Below are positions 27,605 through 35,871 of a stretch of 64,000 bases of DNA, piece by piece. Within the stretch, counting starts at the first letter, position 1; every line of letters starts with the position of its first letter. The stretch comes from Erythrobacteraceae bacterium. Its GTDB lineage: Bacteria > Pseudomonadota > Alphaproteobacteria > Sphingomonadales > Sphingomonadaceae. Both the position numbers and the translations under genes were made by a program. The stretch spans positions 1 to 64,000 of the forward strand of contig JAHEAX010000002.1 of NCBI GenBank assembly GCA_024642525.1. Reading direction: 5' to 3'. The notes under the pieces were generated by a model. That model worked only from the letters and a program-made list of their open reading frames with translations. It had not been told where the DNA came from and made no database searches.

Positions 27605-28129
27605 TTAACCTTCGGCCTTGGCAGCAGCAGCGGCTTCTGCAGCAGCTTCGATCTGCGCCATGGTGAACAGGGCGATCAGCGTGCCATTGGCATCAACCGC
27701 GAAATGTTCGCGCTGAAGGGCAACCGGACCCGTTTCGATTTCAACCACGACATTGTCGCCATCAACTGATTTTACAGTGCCGAGCATGGCATTCTTGGCC
27801 GTGTGGACCATTGCGCCAGGGATAAGTGCAGCATCGCGCTGCGCCGCAGCTGCGGCCAGCTGTTCGTCCAGCATGGCGTTGATCTGCGCCTGCGTCACGG
27901 TGATGGTCGGGCCATTTTCACCGGCGCCAAATGCGTTGGCAGGCAGCGGTGCCTTGTGCTTGCCAGTGTCCACGGTGACAACACCGTCAGCCACTGATTC
28001 GACAGTGCCCACTACGTTGCCCTGCGGGCCATAAACGGTTGCGCCAGCGACGATTTTGCCATCGGCAGCAAGCGCAGCAACGCTGGAAAGGGCAAGGGCC
28101 GTTGCAGCAGCCATTTTGAGAAATTTCAT
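27605..28129 (-). CDS. Secreted protein with two tandem beta-rich repeats
   Basis: Protein of 174 aa with a cleavable signal peptide MKFLKMAAATALALSSVAALA. The mature part has two similar units of about 70 residues. The first is GATVYGPQGNVVGTVESVADGVVTVDTG ending TQAQINAML. The second is GAMVHTAKNAMLGTVKSVDGDNVVVEIETG ending TMAQIEAAA. The repeated V-x-G-x-V-x-x-V-x-x-x-x-V-V pattern resembles PRC-barrel-like folds. Probably periplasmic; function unknown. A GGAG site precedes the ATG, and a strong terminator follows. Confidence 0.78.
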   Translation of the reverse strand: MKFLKMAAATALALSSVAALAADGKIVAGATVYGPQGNVVGTVESVADGVVTVDTGKHKAPLPANAFGAGENGPTITVTQAQINAMLDEQLAAAAAQRDAALIPGAMVHTAKNAMLGTVKSVDGDNVVVEIETGPVALQREHFAVDANGTLIALFTMAQIEAAAEAAAAAKAEG

Positions 28130-28416
28130 GAATTAACTCCAGTCAGAATTCGTCATGCGGCGCGACCACGCTGCCACCGGAAGTGCGGTGCGGCGATCGG
28201 CCAGGGATGGGTGCGCATATCGGTGCAGGTCGCCCCGCAGAAAAATCAGCCCCGGGGATAAGACCATCGGGACCAGTCAAATGCGCTGTCTCGCTGTAAG
28301 CAAGGGGCCAAGCCTTAGCCATGATAGCCAAGGCTTGGCAACCGTCATCCTTTTATCGCGCCGAACATGAAGCAGGACTGAAGCAATTGCTGGGCCGGAA
28401 TTCATCCGGCCCGCAA
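28130..28416. other. Intergenic stretch with one hairpin, no gene seen
   Basis: The gap of 287 bp holds only short frames whose composition looks non-coding. It must carry the promoter of the 27605 gene. It contains a 10-bp inverted repeat GCCAAGCCTT/AAGGCTTGGC (28307-28339) that lies about 80 bp downstream of rhlE on the minus strand. No T-run follows, so it is a possible but unproven rhlE terminator. Confidence 0.5.
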
Positions 28417-29877
28417 TCAATAGGAAGGGCGACCGCGCGAACGACGGTCACCGCCGCCGCGTTCGTCGCGCGGCTTGGCTGAAGTCACCGGGTTGGTCAC
28501 CGGACCACGCCCACCATCGCTGCGCCCGCCGCTGCGTGCACCGCCATTGGCGCCGCCACGTTTGCCGCCGCCACCGGGGGTGCCACGGCTTGCGCCATCA
28601 CGGCCGCGGCCACCGTTGTTGCTGCGGCCATTGCCGCCCGGGCCACGCCCGCGATTGTGCTGGCCGCCGCCTGGCGCACGTTCCGCGCCGGAACGCTTTG
28701 GTGCAGGTGCGGGCAGGGTGCGTGCCTGCAACTGGAAATCGGATGGAAGCGGCATCGGGGTCAGCTTCACGCCGGTCAGGCGCTCGATACCCTTGATATA
28801 CGGCTTTTCGTCAGCCGCGATGTAGGAAATGGCAATGCCGTCTGCGCCGGCACGGGCCGTGCGGCCGATGCGGTGGACATATTGTTCCGACACGTTGGGG
28901 ATTTCAAAGTTGAACACATGGCTCACGCCTGAAACATCGATACCGCGTGCAGCAATATCGGTGGCGACCAGAACCGGCACAGTGCCGTTGCGGAAGCCGT
29001 CCAATGCGCGGGTGCGCTGGGCCTGTGTCTTGTTGCCGTGGATCGCAGCGGCATTGATACCGGCTGCAACCAGGTGGCGAACAACCTTGTCTGCACCATG
29101 CTTGGTGCGGGTAAAGACCAGGCTGCGGTCAATGCTCTTGTCATCAAGGCCGGCGCGCAGGGTCAGCGTCAGCAGTGCCTGCTTTTCAGCCTGGTTGATG
29201 AAAGTGCCATATTGTTCAACCCGTTCAGCCGTGGTCGACTGCGGGGCAACTTCAACCCGAACGGGGTTCTTGATGAAGCGCTTGCCAAGGTCGGCAATCG
29301 CCTTGGGCATGGTGGCAGAGAAGAACAGGCTCTGGCGGTCTTCAGGCAGCATCGCCGCAATGCGGGTCAGCGGCTTGATAAAACCGAGGTCCATCATCTG
29401 GTCAGCTTCGTCGAGAACGAAGATTTCGACGTGACGCAAGGTGAGGGCGCGCTGTTCGATAAGGTCAAGCAGGCGGCCAGGCGTTGCCACCAGCACATCG
29501 CAGCCAGGCACGAGCTTGCGGGCCTGCTTGCTGGCGGGAAGACCGCCGAAAATGCACTGGACCGACAGGTCGAGGAACTTGGCATAACCGCGCATATTGT
29601 CGGCAATCTGCGCTGCCAGTTCGCGCGTGGGAGACAGCACCAGCATCCGGCAACCGGACGGGTAACGGCCCGTCGGGTTCTTCGCCAGATGGTGCAGGGA
29701 TGGCAGGGAGAAAGCAGCGGTCTTGCCGGTGCCGGTCTGTGCGATCCCCAACAGGTCGCGGCCTTCCATCAGCGCAGGAATAGCCTGCTTCTGAATCGGC
29801 GTAGGGTCTGCATAGCCCTTGTCATTGAGGGCGCGGAGAATAGGTTCGGCAAGGCCGAGTTGTTCAAAATAGGACAT
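28417..29877 (-). CDS. DEAD-box RNA helicase, RhlE-like
   Basis: Protein of 486 aa. The helicase core motifs appear in order: Q-motif (PTPIQKQAIP), I (AQTGTGKTAAF), Ia (PTRELAAQI), Ib (TPGRLLDL), II (VLDEADQMMDLGF), III (FSATMP), IV (LVFTRTKHGADK), V (ATDIAARGID) and VI (HRIGRTARAG). A Gly/Arg/Asn-rich tail of about 100 residues from near residue 390 (RGRGPGGNGRSNNGGRGRDG) is typical of RNA-binding extensions. It should remodel ribosomal precursors or mRNAs, often with a cold-response role. A structured 5' leader precedes it. Confidence 0.93.
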   Translation of the reverse strand: MSYFEQLGLAEPILRALNDKGYADPTPIQKQAIPALMEGRDLLGIAQTGTGKTAAFSLPSLHHLAKNPTGRYPSGCRMLVLSPTRELAAQIADNMRGYAKFLDLSVQCIFGGLPASKQARKLVPGCDVLVATPGRLLDLIEQRALTLRHVEIFVLDEADQMMDLGFIKPLTRIAAMLPEDRQSLFFSATMPKAIADLGKRFIKNPVRVEVAPQSTTAERVEQYGTFINQAEKQALLTLTLRAGLDDKSIDRSLVFTRTKHGADKVVRHLVAAGINAAAIHGNKTQAQRTRALDGFRNGTVPVLVATDIAARGIDVSGVSHVFNFEIPNVSEQYVHRIGRTARAGADGIAISYIAADEKPYIKGIERLTGVKLTPMPLPSDFQLQARTLPAPAPKRSGAERAPGGGQHNRGRGPGGNGRSNNGGRGRDGASRGTPGGGGKRGGANGGARSGGRSDGGRGPVTNPVTSAKPRDERGGGDRRSRGRPSY

Positions 29878-29901
29878 AAATTACTTTCAGCATGCGCCAT
29901 G

Positions 29902-29952
29902 CGGACTCCGGAAAAACCGGGAGTCCGGGCGCAGAATTTGGGTCTGCGACCC
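29902..29952 (-). promoter_or_regulatory. Hairpins in the 5' leader of the DEAD-box helicase gene
   Basis: Between 29878 and 30131 there are two inverted repeats: CGGACTCC/GGAGTCCG (8 bp, 29902-29927) and GGGTC/GACCC (29940-29952). They lie 25-75 bases upstream of the helicase start codon on the minus strand. Structured leaders that respond to temperature or to the helicase itself are known for this class, but that function is inference here. The remainder of the 254-bp gap shows nothing else. Confidence 0.4.
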
Positions 29953-30131
29953 AAGCGTGAAAAGGGAAGCTTAGCGAATAACGCTTGCCGTAGGTCGGGT
30001 GCCGGACTTCTGCCTTTTTGTGTGGCGAAGTTCACGCTCGCAGCCGATTGCGCATAGTCGTTATGCGCCGGACGTTGCGGGCCATGTAGTGCGACTTGTG
30101 TGAATAAGCAATGAAATTACGCTGGCCTTGG

Positions 30132-31310
30132 TTATTCTTGTGCCAGCTCTTCATCAAGAATGGCGGAAACGCGTGCTTTGTCGGGGAAACCTTCGTCCAG
30201 CCAGCGTGTCTCCACAGCGTGTAGGATGCGGGCAACTGCAGGCCCGGCCTTGATGCCGCGGCGGACAATTTCGCCTCCCTTAAGTGGCAATTCGGGTGCA
30301 TCCCATCCGATGATGGTGGCAGGGTCAGCGCCGGTCAGCAGCAAGCGGTCCACCGCGCAATCCATACCTTCGCGATAAGCAAGTGCACGGGGGTTTTCGC
30401 CATCACGCATGTCGCGCGCTGCCACGCAGGCAAGGCGCGACCGCTGGCTGCGCGATAGGCGCAGCCGCGTGGTGACTGCTGATGCGATGGCGGGCAGGGC
30501 TGGCAACAGGGCGGCCATGCGCCGCATTGCATCGGGTTTTATCCCTGCTGCCTTTTCTGCCGCTACCAGCTTGGCCAATTGGGCAATTTCATGCTTGCCG
30601 GTTTCCGGCAGGACAACCTGCAACACGTGCAATTTATGCATCCGCGCCACGGTTTCGGACGGGTCGGGCAGGGCCAGCAGGTTCTGCAATTCCCAGCCCA
30701 CCCGTTCGCGCGAAAGACCTTTCAGCGTTTCGGCCAGATCGGCGCAGGCACTTTCTGCCTCTTCATCCAGGCTTGACCCGAAGCGCGTCTGGAACCGGAA
30801 ATAGCGCAAGATACGCAAGTGATCTTCGCGGATACGTTGCCGTGCATCACCGATGAAGCGCACGCGGCGCTGTGCGAGGTCTTCCAACCCGCCGAAATAA
30901 TCGCTGATGTCCAGCGTTTGCGGATGGGCATAGAGCGCATTGATGGTGAAATCGCGCCGCGATGCATCATCGCGCCAGTCGCTGGCATATTTGACGGTTG
31001 CCCGCCTGCCATCGGTGGTGACATCGTGGCGCAAGGTTGTGATCTCGACATTGCTGCCGCTGACAATGGCCGTGATGGTCCCATGGTCGATGCCGGTAGG
31101 TATGGTCCGCACGCCTATCGCATCAAGGCGGTTGATGACATCCTGCGGTTCCAGCGGAGTGGCGGCATCAATATCATGCACATCCACGCCCAGAATGGTG
31201 TCGCGCACGGCGCCGCCCACCCAGCGCACATTGTCTGCGCCAAGGGCTGCCACCAGTTCCGCAAGATCAGCGCGGCTGGTCCATTTGGCAGCAGGTAAAC
31301 GGTCAGCCAT
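30132..31310 (-). CDS. CCA tRNA nucleotidyltransferase
   Basis: Protein of 392 aa of the class II nucleotidyltransferase family. The N-terminal motif WVGGAVRDTILGVDVHDIDAAT (about 30-51) contains GGxVRD and the catalytic DxD. Later blocks DWRDDASRRDFTINALY and FIGDARQRIREDHLRILRYFRF form the head/neck nucleotide-selection region (EDxxR as REDHLR). It adds or repairs CCA on tRNA 3' ends. No HD domain is apparent. It overlaps the upstream Nudix gene by 8 bp, and the pair continues a run of minus-strand genes from DUF1285. Confidence 0.93.
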   Translation of the reverse strand: MADRLPAAKWTSRADLAELVAALGADNVRWVGGAVRDTILGVDVHDIDAATPLEPQDVINRLDAIGVRTIPTGIDHGTITAIVSGSNVEITTLRHDVTTDGRRATVKYASDWRDDASRRDFTINALYAHPQTLDISDYFGGLEDLAQRRVRFIGDARQRIREDHLRILRYFRFQTRFGSSLDEEAESACADLAETLKGLSRERVGWELQNLLALPDPSETVARMHKLHVLQVVLPETGKHEIAQLAKLVAAEKAAGIKPDAMRRMAALLPALPAIASAVTTRLRLSRSQRSRLACVAARDMRDGENPRALAYREGMDCAVDRLLLTGADPATIIGWDAPELPLKGGEIVRRGIKAGPAVARILHAVETRWLDEGFPDKARVSAILDEELAQE

Positions 31311-31908
31311 GGTCGAGCGCCCTATGTGAAATACGCCGGGATAGGTTGGCTATTATAGCGGCAGTTACGCCCCAGATGCGATTTCCCTGCCACGCAATTT
31401 CTAGATATTCACGCGTCTCGCCTTGCCAGAAGGCGCTTTGCGGAACGTGATTGGCAGGGTCCAGCACGAACCTCAGCGGGGCTTCGAACCAGTCTGCGAC
31501 TTCTGCCGGATTGGGGATCAGCGGCAAATCGGGCGGCACAGTGGCCAACACTGGTGTCACATCAAACCCGCTGCCTGTGCCGAACCGGTCGGTTGCGCCG
31601 ATGATCTTCACATCGGCAGACAGGATGCCCAGTTCCTCGTTCGCTTCGCGCAGGGCAGCTTCCACGGCATTCTCGCCCGGGTCGATCTTGCCGCCAGGAA
31701 ACGCAACCTGGCCGGGGTGCGAACGCATATCGTGTGGCCGGTGGATCAACAGGACACCCGGATCAGCCCGTTCGGTAACTGCAATCAGCACCGCGGCAGG
31801 GCGCGGCGTGACCTTGGGGCCAAGATGGCTGTCATCGTGCAAGTCGGGCAGGTCCAGACCGTGGCCTTCGTCAAACAGGGCAGAAAGATGGTCGAACAAT
31901 GCGCTCAT
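31303..31908 (-). CDS. Nudix hydrolase, CoA pyrophosphatase type
   Basis: Protein of 201 aa. The Nudix box GGKIDPGENAVEAALREANEELGI (about 72-95) is complete. It is preceded by the CoA-pyrophosphatase (UPF0035) signature LLIHRPHDMRSHPGQVAFPGG, which distinguishes NudL-like enzymes cleaving CoA to 3',5'-ADP and 4'-phosphopantetheine. It overlaps DUF1285 upstream by 4 bp and the CCA-transferase downstream by 8 bp, indicating coupled translation. Cytoplasmic. Confidence 0.91.
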   Translation of the reverse strand: MSALFDHLSALFDEGHGLDLPDLHDDSHLGPKVTPRPAAVLIAVTERADPGVLLIHRPHDMRSHPGQVAFPGGKIDPGENAVEAALREANEELGILSADVKIIGATDRFGTGSGFDVTPVLATVPPDLPLIPNPAEVADWFEAPLRFVLDPANHVPQSAFWQGETREYLEIAWQGNRIWGVTAAIIANLSRRISHRALDHG

Positions 31909-32471
31909 GCGGGAGGCATCAGCGAAAAAATCGCGCCCTGGGTGCTGACCGTCCAGTCGTCTCCCTCAGCCAGCGCAATATCGGCCAGTTGCTGATACGT
32001 GCTGCGGTTAAGCCGCGCTTCCAGCCCGCGGCGGACCAGAAGGTAAAGCGCAGGCGTTTCGCTGCTGCCTCTGGCCAGCAGAGGATTTTCCGGCCCGGCG
32101 GCCACCAGTTCATCGGTGTTCAGCCGGAAACCTATTGCCTTGCCGCCATCAGCAGCTTCTTTCAGCGACACGTCGGTGGCGATAAAGGCTGCGTCTTCGA
32201 CTTCGATAGAAAGTTTCTCGAACGGCGTGACCAGCCAGTGCTGGCCATCATCATCGCGCGTTAACAAGCCGGAAAAGGCGCGCACCATCGCCTGCCGCTT
32301 TATCGGGCCGCCATCGTGGTACCACGTGCCGTCAGCGGCAATCCGCATCAGGCTGTCGCCCATGTTCTGCGGCGCCCAGCCTTCGACCGGAGGCAGCTTG
32401 CGCTGCGCCACCTGTTCGGCAATCTGGGCAAGGGTGAGGCCGGCAAGTTCTGGCGGTGGTTCATATGGCAT
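31905..32471 (-). CDS. DUF1285 family protein
   Basis: Protein of 188 aa. It contains the DUF1285 pattern: an N-terminal LPPVEGWAPQNMGDSLMRIAADGTWYHDGGPIKR, then LLTRDDDGQHWLVTPFEKLSIEVEDAAFIA. The family has a known structure but no assigned biochemical role. It leads the coupled group DUF1285-Nudix-CCA transferase, an arrangement recurring in alphaproteobacteria, with a 4-bp overlap into the Nudix gene. No signal peptide. Confidence 0.9.
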   Translation of the reverse strand: MPYEPPPELAGLTLAQIAEQVAQRKLPPVEGWAPQNMGDSLMRIAADGTWYHDGGPIKRQAMVRAFSGLLTRDDDGQHWLVTPFEKLSIEVEDAAFIATDVSLKEAADGGKAIGFRLNTDELVAAGPENPLLARGSSETPALYLLVRRGLEARLNRSTYQQLADIALAEGDDWTVSTQGAIFSLMPPA

Positions 32472-32523
32472 CAGCGTTCAGATGCCAGATGCGCGGGCAG
32501 CAAACAATCCCGGCCTTGCATGG

Positions 32524-33048
32524 CTAGTTGCCTGATGCTGCGCCCAGCCACGGGCCGATCATCCCCTTGGGCGGCAATATGGCTGGATTGTCGCAGCGGA
32601 CCAGCAGTCGGTCACGTTCAAACGGGCCGGGGCAGTACCATTCGCCGGTGTGATCTGCGCTGAAGCCGAAGAAGCGGCCATAATAATCCGCATCGCCAAT
32701 CAGCACCTGCGGCAATGCTGCCTTGGGGTCGAGCGCGCGCAGGGCTGCCAGCATCAGCGCCTTGCCGAACCCTTCCTGCTGGCGTTCCGGCATCACGGCC
32801 ACTGGTCCCACCATCAGCATGGGGTGCGCACGCCCTTCAGGGTCGGTCAGCGCAACTGGCCAAAGCTGAATTGTTCCGACCAGATAATCATCATCGTCCA
32901 GCGCAGCAAAGCTGAGGCGCGGCAACCATTCCACCCCTTCGCGCATCCGGTATGCCGTGCGCGCATGGCGATCCGGCCCGAAAGCACGGTCGAGCAATTC
33001 CTCGACAAGCGCAGGGTCGATATTGGCAAGGGGTACTATGGTGGACAT
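32524..33048 (-). CDS. GNAT-family N-acetyltransferase
   Basis: Protein of 174 aa from the ATG at 33048 (MSTIVPLANIDPALVEELLDRAFG); the longer ORF-track frame is not supported. GNAT features are the strand VGTIQLWPVAL, VGPVAVMPERQQEGFGKALML (motif A, the Q/R-x-x-G-x-G/A acetyl-CoA loop as RQQEGFGKAL at about 100) and QVLIGDADYYGRFFGF (motif B). The latter resembles the YhbS-type acetyltransferases. The substrate is unknown. Minus-strand neighbour of a sugar dehydrogenase-like gene. Confidence 0.88.
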   Translation of the reverse strand: MSTIVPLANIDPALVEELLDRAFGPDRHARTAYRMREGVEWLPRLSFAALDDDDYLVGTIQLWPVALTDPEGRAHPMLMVGPVAVMPERQQEGFGKALMLAALRALDPKAALPQVLIGDADYYGRFFGFSADHTGEWYCPGPFERDRLLVRCDNPAILPPKGMIGPWLGAASGN

Positions 33049-33127
33049 GCGTGCTCCTGAAGCGAGCGCGCCGATAGGTGGCGCAAACGCCCCTGTCGAC
33101 AATAATTCGCCTATGGGCGCATCATTC

Positions 33128-34315
33128 TCAGCTTGGGGTCAGGCGCAGCAGACGGCCCTTTTCACCATCTTCCAGCAGCCAGATTGCACCGTCGGGGCCT
33201 TCCACGATCTCGCGAATGCGGTTGCCCATGTCGTACCGGCCAACTTCGGTCGCCTTTTCGCCGTTGATTTTCACATTGACGACCGCGTTGGTTTTCAGCC
33301 CGGCAATCAGCGCATGGCCGCGCCAGTCACCGAACATCTTGCCGCTGTAGAAAATCATGTCCCCCGGCGCGATGACCGGGGTCCAGCCAATGGCAGGCCC
33401 AGCAAGATCGGGGCGGGTGTTATTGTCGGGGATGACCTTGCCATCGTAATGGTCGCCGTCCGACACCACTGGCCAGCCGTAATTCTGGCCTGCCTTGACC
33501 AGGTTGAGTTCATCACCCCCTGCCGGGCCGTGCTCCACATCCCACAGCCTGCCTTGGGCATCGAACTGGAGACCAAGGATATTGCGATGGCCATAAGACC
33601 AGATCTGGCTGGTTACCCCGCCTTCTGCGGCAAAGGGGTTTCCGGCAGCGGGTTTGCCATCCAGAGTGAGGCGGACGATGCTGCCCAGATTGTTAGACCT
33701 GTCTTGCGCAGGTTCGCCCTTCTGGCGTTCACCGCTGGCGACGAAGAGGTATTTGCCGTCAGGCGAAAAAGTGATGCGGTGTGAATAATGCCCCCGGCCT
33801 GTGACCTTGGGCGCCTGGCGCCAGATGACGGACAATTGATCTATCCGGCAGGCATCTGCCGTGCCGCAAACCAGCGTTCCGCGGCCAACCACTGCGCCGC
33901 GCGTATCCCCATCACCTGCCTCTGCCCAGCTGAGATAGACCGTGCGCCGGTCCAGCTTTGCGCTGGCCTCGGATGGAAGGAAGGCAATGTCGCCAAGGCC
34001 GCCCTGGCCGCCGTAATCCACGGTTGGCACACCGCTGACGGTGCCTGTCCGTCCGCTGGACGAATCGACGAATTTGATCGCGCCTGCCTGTTCCGTGATG
34101 AACAGCACATTCGTGCCAGGCGCAAAGTCAGCAGCCCAAGGTTCAGCAAAGGCGCCATGTTCCGTCACCGAAAACGGCCCGACCGTGCGCGCATTTGCTG
34201 GCGCCGGGGTCGACTGCGTTTCCTGCATCCTGTCCACCGATGCTTCGCTCCCGCAGCTTGCGAGGGAAATGGAGGCGGTGGATAGAAGTGCGGCAATGAG
34301 TTTCGATTTGGACAT
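33128..34315 (-). CDS. PQQ-dependent sugar dehydrogenase-like lipoprotein (GSDH family)
   Basis: Protein of 395 aa from the ATG at 34315. A lipoprotein signal MSKSKLIAALLSTASISLASC has its lipobox at about 18-21. The body is a six-bladed propeller of the glucose/sorbosone dehydrogenase family: LFITEQAGAIKFVD, GQGGLGDIAFLP, GRGHYSHRITFSPDGKYLFVASGER, YGHRNILGLQFDAQGRLWDVEHGPAGGDELN, GPDGAIWLLEDGEKGRLLRL. The YGHRNxxGL motif with WxxEHGP is diagnostic. Such proteins oxidise aldoses in the periplasm or are structural homologues without known substrate. No PQQ biosynthesis genes are in the window. Its 5' end overlaps rnhB. Confidence 0.88.
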   Translation of the reverse strand: MSKSKLIAALLSTASISLASCGSEASVDRMQETQSTPAPANARTVGPFSVTEHGAFAEPWAADFAPGTNVLFITEQAGAIKFVDSSSGRTGTVSGVPTVDYGGQGGLGDIAFLPSEASAKLDRRTVYLSWAEAGDGDTRGAVVGRGTLVCGTADACRIDQLSVIWRQAPKVTGRGHYSHRITFSPDGKYLFVASGERQKGEPAQDRSNNLGSIVRLTLDGKPAAGNPFAAEGGVTSQIWSYGHRNILGLQFDAQGRLWDVEHGPAGGDELNLVKAGQNYGWPVVSDGDHYDGKVIPDNNTRPDLAGPAIGWTPVIAPGDMIFYSGKMFGDWRGHALIAGLKTNAVVNVKINGEKATEVGRYDMGNRIREIVEGPDGAIWLLEDGEKGRLLRLTPS

Positions 34316-34943
34316 ATCCGGGCTTTCTGGCTCAGCTGAACTGCAATGCGATTCCGAAACATTGGTTTTCGGCGTGGATGAAGCGGGGCGTGGCCCGCTG
34401 GCGGGGCCAGTTGTGGCGGCTGCTGTGGCGCTTTGCAAGCCGCGCCCTGCCGGGCTCGACGATTCCAAGAAATTGACGGCCAAAAGACGGGCGGAACTGG
34501 ATATTTCCATCCGCCGCCGCTGCGCATGGGCAGTAGGCGTGGTGGATGTGGAGGCGATTGACCGGATCAACATATTGGCGGCCACCATGCTGGCAATGAC
34601 GCAGGCGGTGGAGCGGCTGTCCAGGGCGCTTGGCCATGACCCCAAAACCGTCCTGATCGATGGCAACATGACGCCGCGGGGGCGCGCTGATGGCTGGCGC
34701 TGGGATGGCCGGGCCATTGTGGGCGGAGACGCAATCGAACCTGCCATTTCCGCAGCATCGATCGTGGCGAAGGAATGGCGTGACCGGATCATGCTGGAGG
34801 CAGCAGGGCAGCATCCGCAATATGGTTGGGAACGGAACAAGGGCTATGGCACGCGGGACCATATGGCGGCCCTGGCCGAACATGGCCCGTGCCCGATGCA
34901 CCGGCGCAGTTTTGCGCCTGTTTCCCAGATGGTGCTGCTCTAG
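34296..34943 (+). CDS. rnhB: Ribonuclease HII
   Basis: Protein of 215 aa from the ATG at 34296 (MSFDLDISGLSG), which overlaps the divergent sugar-dehydrogenase gene by 20 bp; a TTG at 34362 would give the core with no overlap. Catalytic acidic residues: FGVDEAGRGPLAGPVVAAAV (D and E), LIDGNMTPRG and the later GDAIEPAISAASIVAKEWRD. The substrate-recognition loop DDSKKLTAKRR is also intact. It removes ribonucleotides and RNA primers from RNA/DNA hybrids. The convergent 3' end overlaps the LysR gene stop by 4 bp. Confidence 0.94.
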   Translation: MSFDLDISGLSGSAELQCDSETLVFGVDEAGRGPLAGPVVAAAVALCKPRPAGLDDSKKLTAKRRAELDISIRRRCAWAVGVVDVEAIDRINILAATMLAMTQAVERLSRALGHDPKTVLIDGNMTPRGRADGWRWDGRAIVGGDAIEPAISAASIVAKEWRDRIMLEAAGQHPQYGWERNKGYGTRDHMAALAEHGPCPMHRRSFAPVSQMVLL

Positions 34944-35839
34944 CCCAGAATTTCCGATGCTTCGGCGGCAATCACGGCAGCAATCGCGGCATAGGTATCG
35001 CTGAATGCCGCATCCTTGCGCCAGACGGCAGCAATCGACCGTTTTGCTTCCCACCCCTTGATTTCGAAGCGTTTAACCATGTCTTCGCCGCCTGTTTCGG
35101 AGCGGACATAGAGTTCGGGCAAGACAGCCAGCCCAAGACCCGATCCAGCCATCTGGCGCAGACTGTCGAGGCTGGTGCCTTCGTAATCTCGCAGCAATTG
35201 CGCGCCCAGAGCCGAACAGATTTGTGCAGTCTGCCGGTGAAAATGGTGGCGCGGGTCGAGGCTGAGGACGGGCTGTCCGGAAAAATCCGAAGGTTCGAGA
35301 TGTGCCCTTGCGTGCAGTGGATGATCGGGCGCACCGAACATGTGAAGTTCTTCAAGAAACAGCGGCTGCACGGTGAGTCCGGGCGATGCATCGGGCGCGG
35401 GGCCGAGCACCATGTCAAGCTTGCCATTAAGCAATTCGGTCTTCTGTTCGTCGGGAATCCCCTCGCGTATATACAGGCGGAGGGAAGGGTGTTCGCGGTG
35501 CAACCTGACCACGGCGTGGGGAATGAGATAAGGGCCAAGCGTGGGTGTCACGCCAAAGCGAATGGTGCCTGCCATGCCGCGATTGCTGGCTTCAGCCACA
35601 TGGCGGATTTCCGCGACATCCAGCAGCACGCGGCGTGCACGGCTGGCAATTTCCCTGCCAATTGGTGTCAGCCTTACGGGCCGGCCGCGTTCCACCAGTT
35701 TTACGCCAAGCCGGGCCTCCAGCTCTTTCAACTGCTGGCTCAGCGTGGGCTGGGTCACGGGGATACTGTCCGCCGCGCGCCCGAAATGTTGGGTTTCTTC
35801 CAGGGCGACCAGATATCGAAGCTGTCTTAATGTAGGCAT
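34940..35839 (-). CDS. LysR-family regulator, OxyR-like but lacking the peroxidatic cysteine
   Basis: Protein of 299 aa. The N-terminal LysR helix-turn-helix is TLRQLRYLVALEETQHFGRAADSIPVTQPTLSQQLKELEARLG (about 3-45). The effector domain aligns with OxyR: VTPTLGPYLIPHAV, then LSLDPRHHFHRQTAQIC, then EGTSLDSLRQMAGSGLGLAVLPE. In E. coli OxyR the matching segment is LxLxDGHCLRDQAMGFC. Here the first cysteine (Cys199) is replaced by His, while the second (Cys208) is kept, so the disulfide switch should not form. It may respond to another signal or use His/Cys metal binding. An ATAG-N7-CTAT element abuts the start codon. Confidence 0.88.
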   Translation of the reverse strand: MPTLRQLRYLVALEETQHFGRAADSIPVTQPTLSQQLKELEARLGVKLVERGRPVRLTPIGREIASRARRVLLDVAEIRHVAEASNRGMAGTIRFGVTPTLGPYLIPHAVVRLHREHPSLRLYIREGIPDEQKTELLNGKLDMVLGPAPDASPGLTVQPLFLEELHMFGAPDHPLHARAHLEPSDFSGQPVLSLDPRHHFHRQTAQICSALGAQLLRDYEGTSLDSLRQMAGSGLGLAVLPELYVRSETGGEDMVKRFEIKGWEAKRSIAAVWRKDAAFSDTYAAIAAVIAAEASEILG

Positions 35840-35840
35840 G

Positions 35841-35855
35841 ATAGGATTTATCTAT
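35841..35855. promoter_or_regulatory. OxyR-type half-operator ATAG-N7-CTAT at the LysR start codon
   Basis: ATAG-GATTTAT-CTAT matches one half of the E. coli OxyR operator (ATAG-N7-CTAT repeated) and also the general LysR T-N11-A rule. It begins two bases from the ATG of the divergent LysR gene, consistent with negative autoregulation. Binding is inferred. Confidence 0.6.
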
Positions 35856-35871
35856 CAAATGTCGATGTAAC

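Noticed and set aside
28143-28331. 62-aa ORF upstream of the secreted duplicated-domain gene
   Set aside because: No ribosome-binding site, a low-complexity non-protein-like sequence, and it lies over a hairpin.
33078-33350. Plus-strand ORF opposite the sugar dehydrogenase
   Set aside because: It is antisense to a convincing propeller protein and has no family features; many track entries are such shadows.
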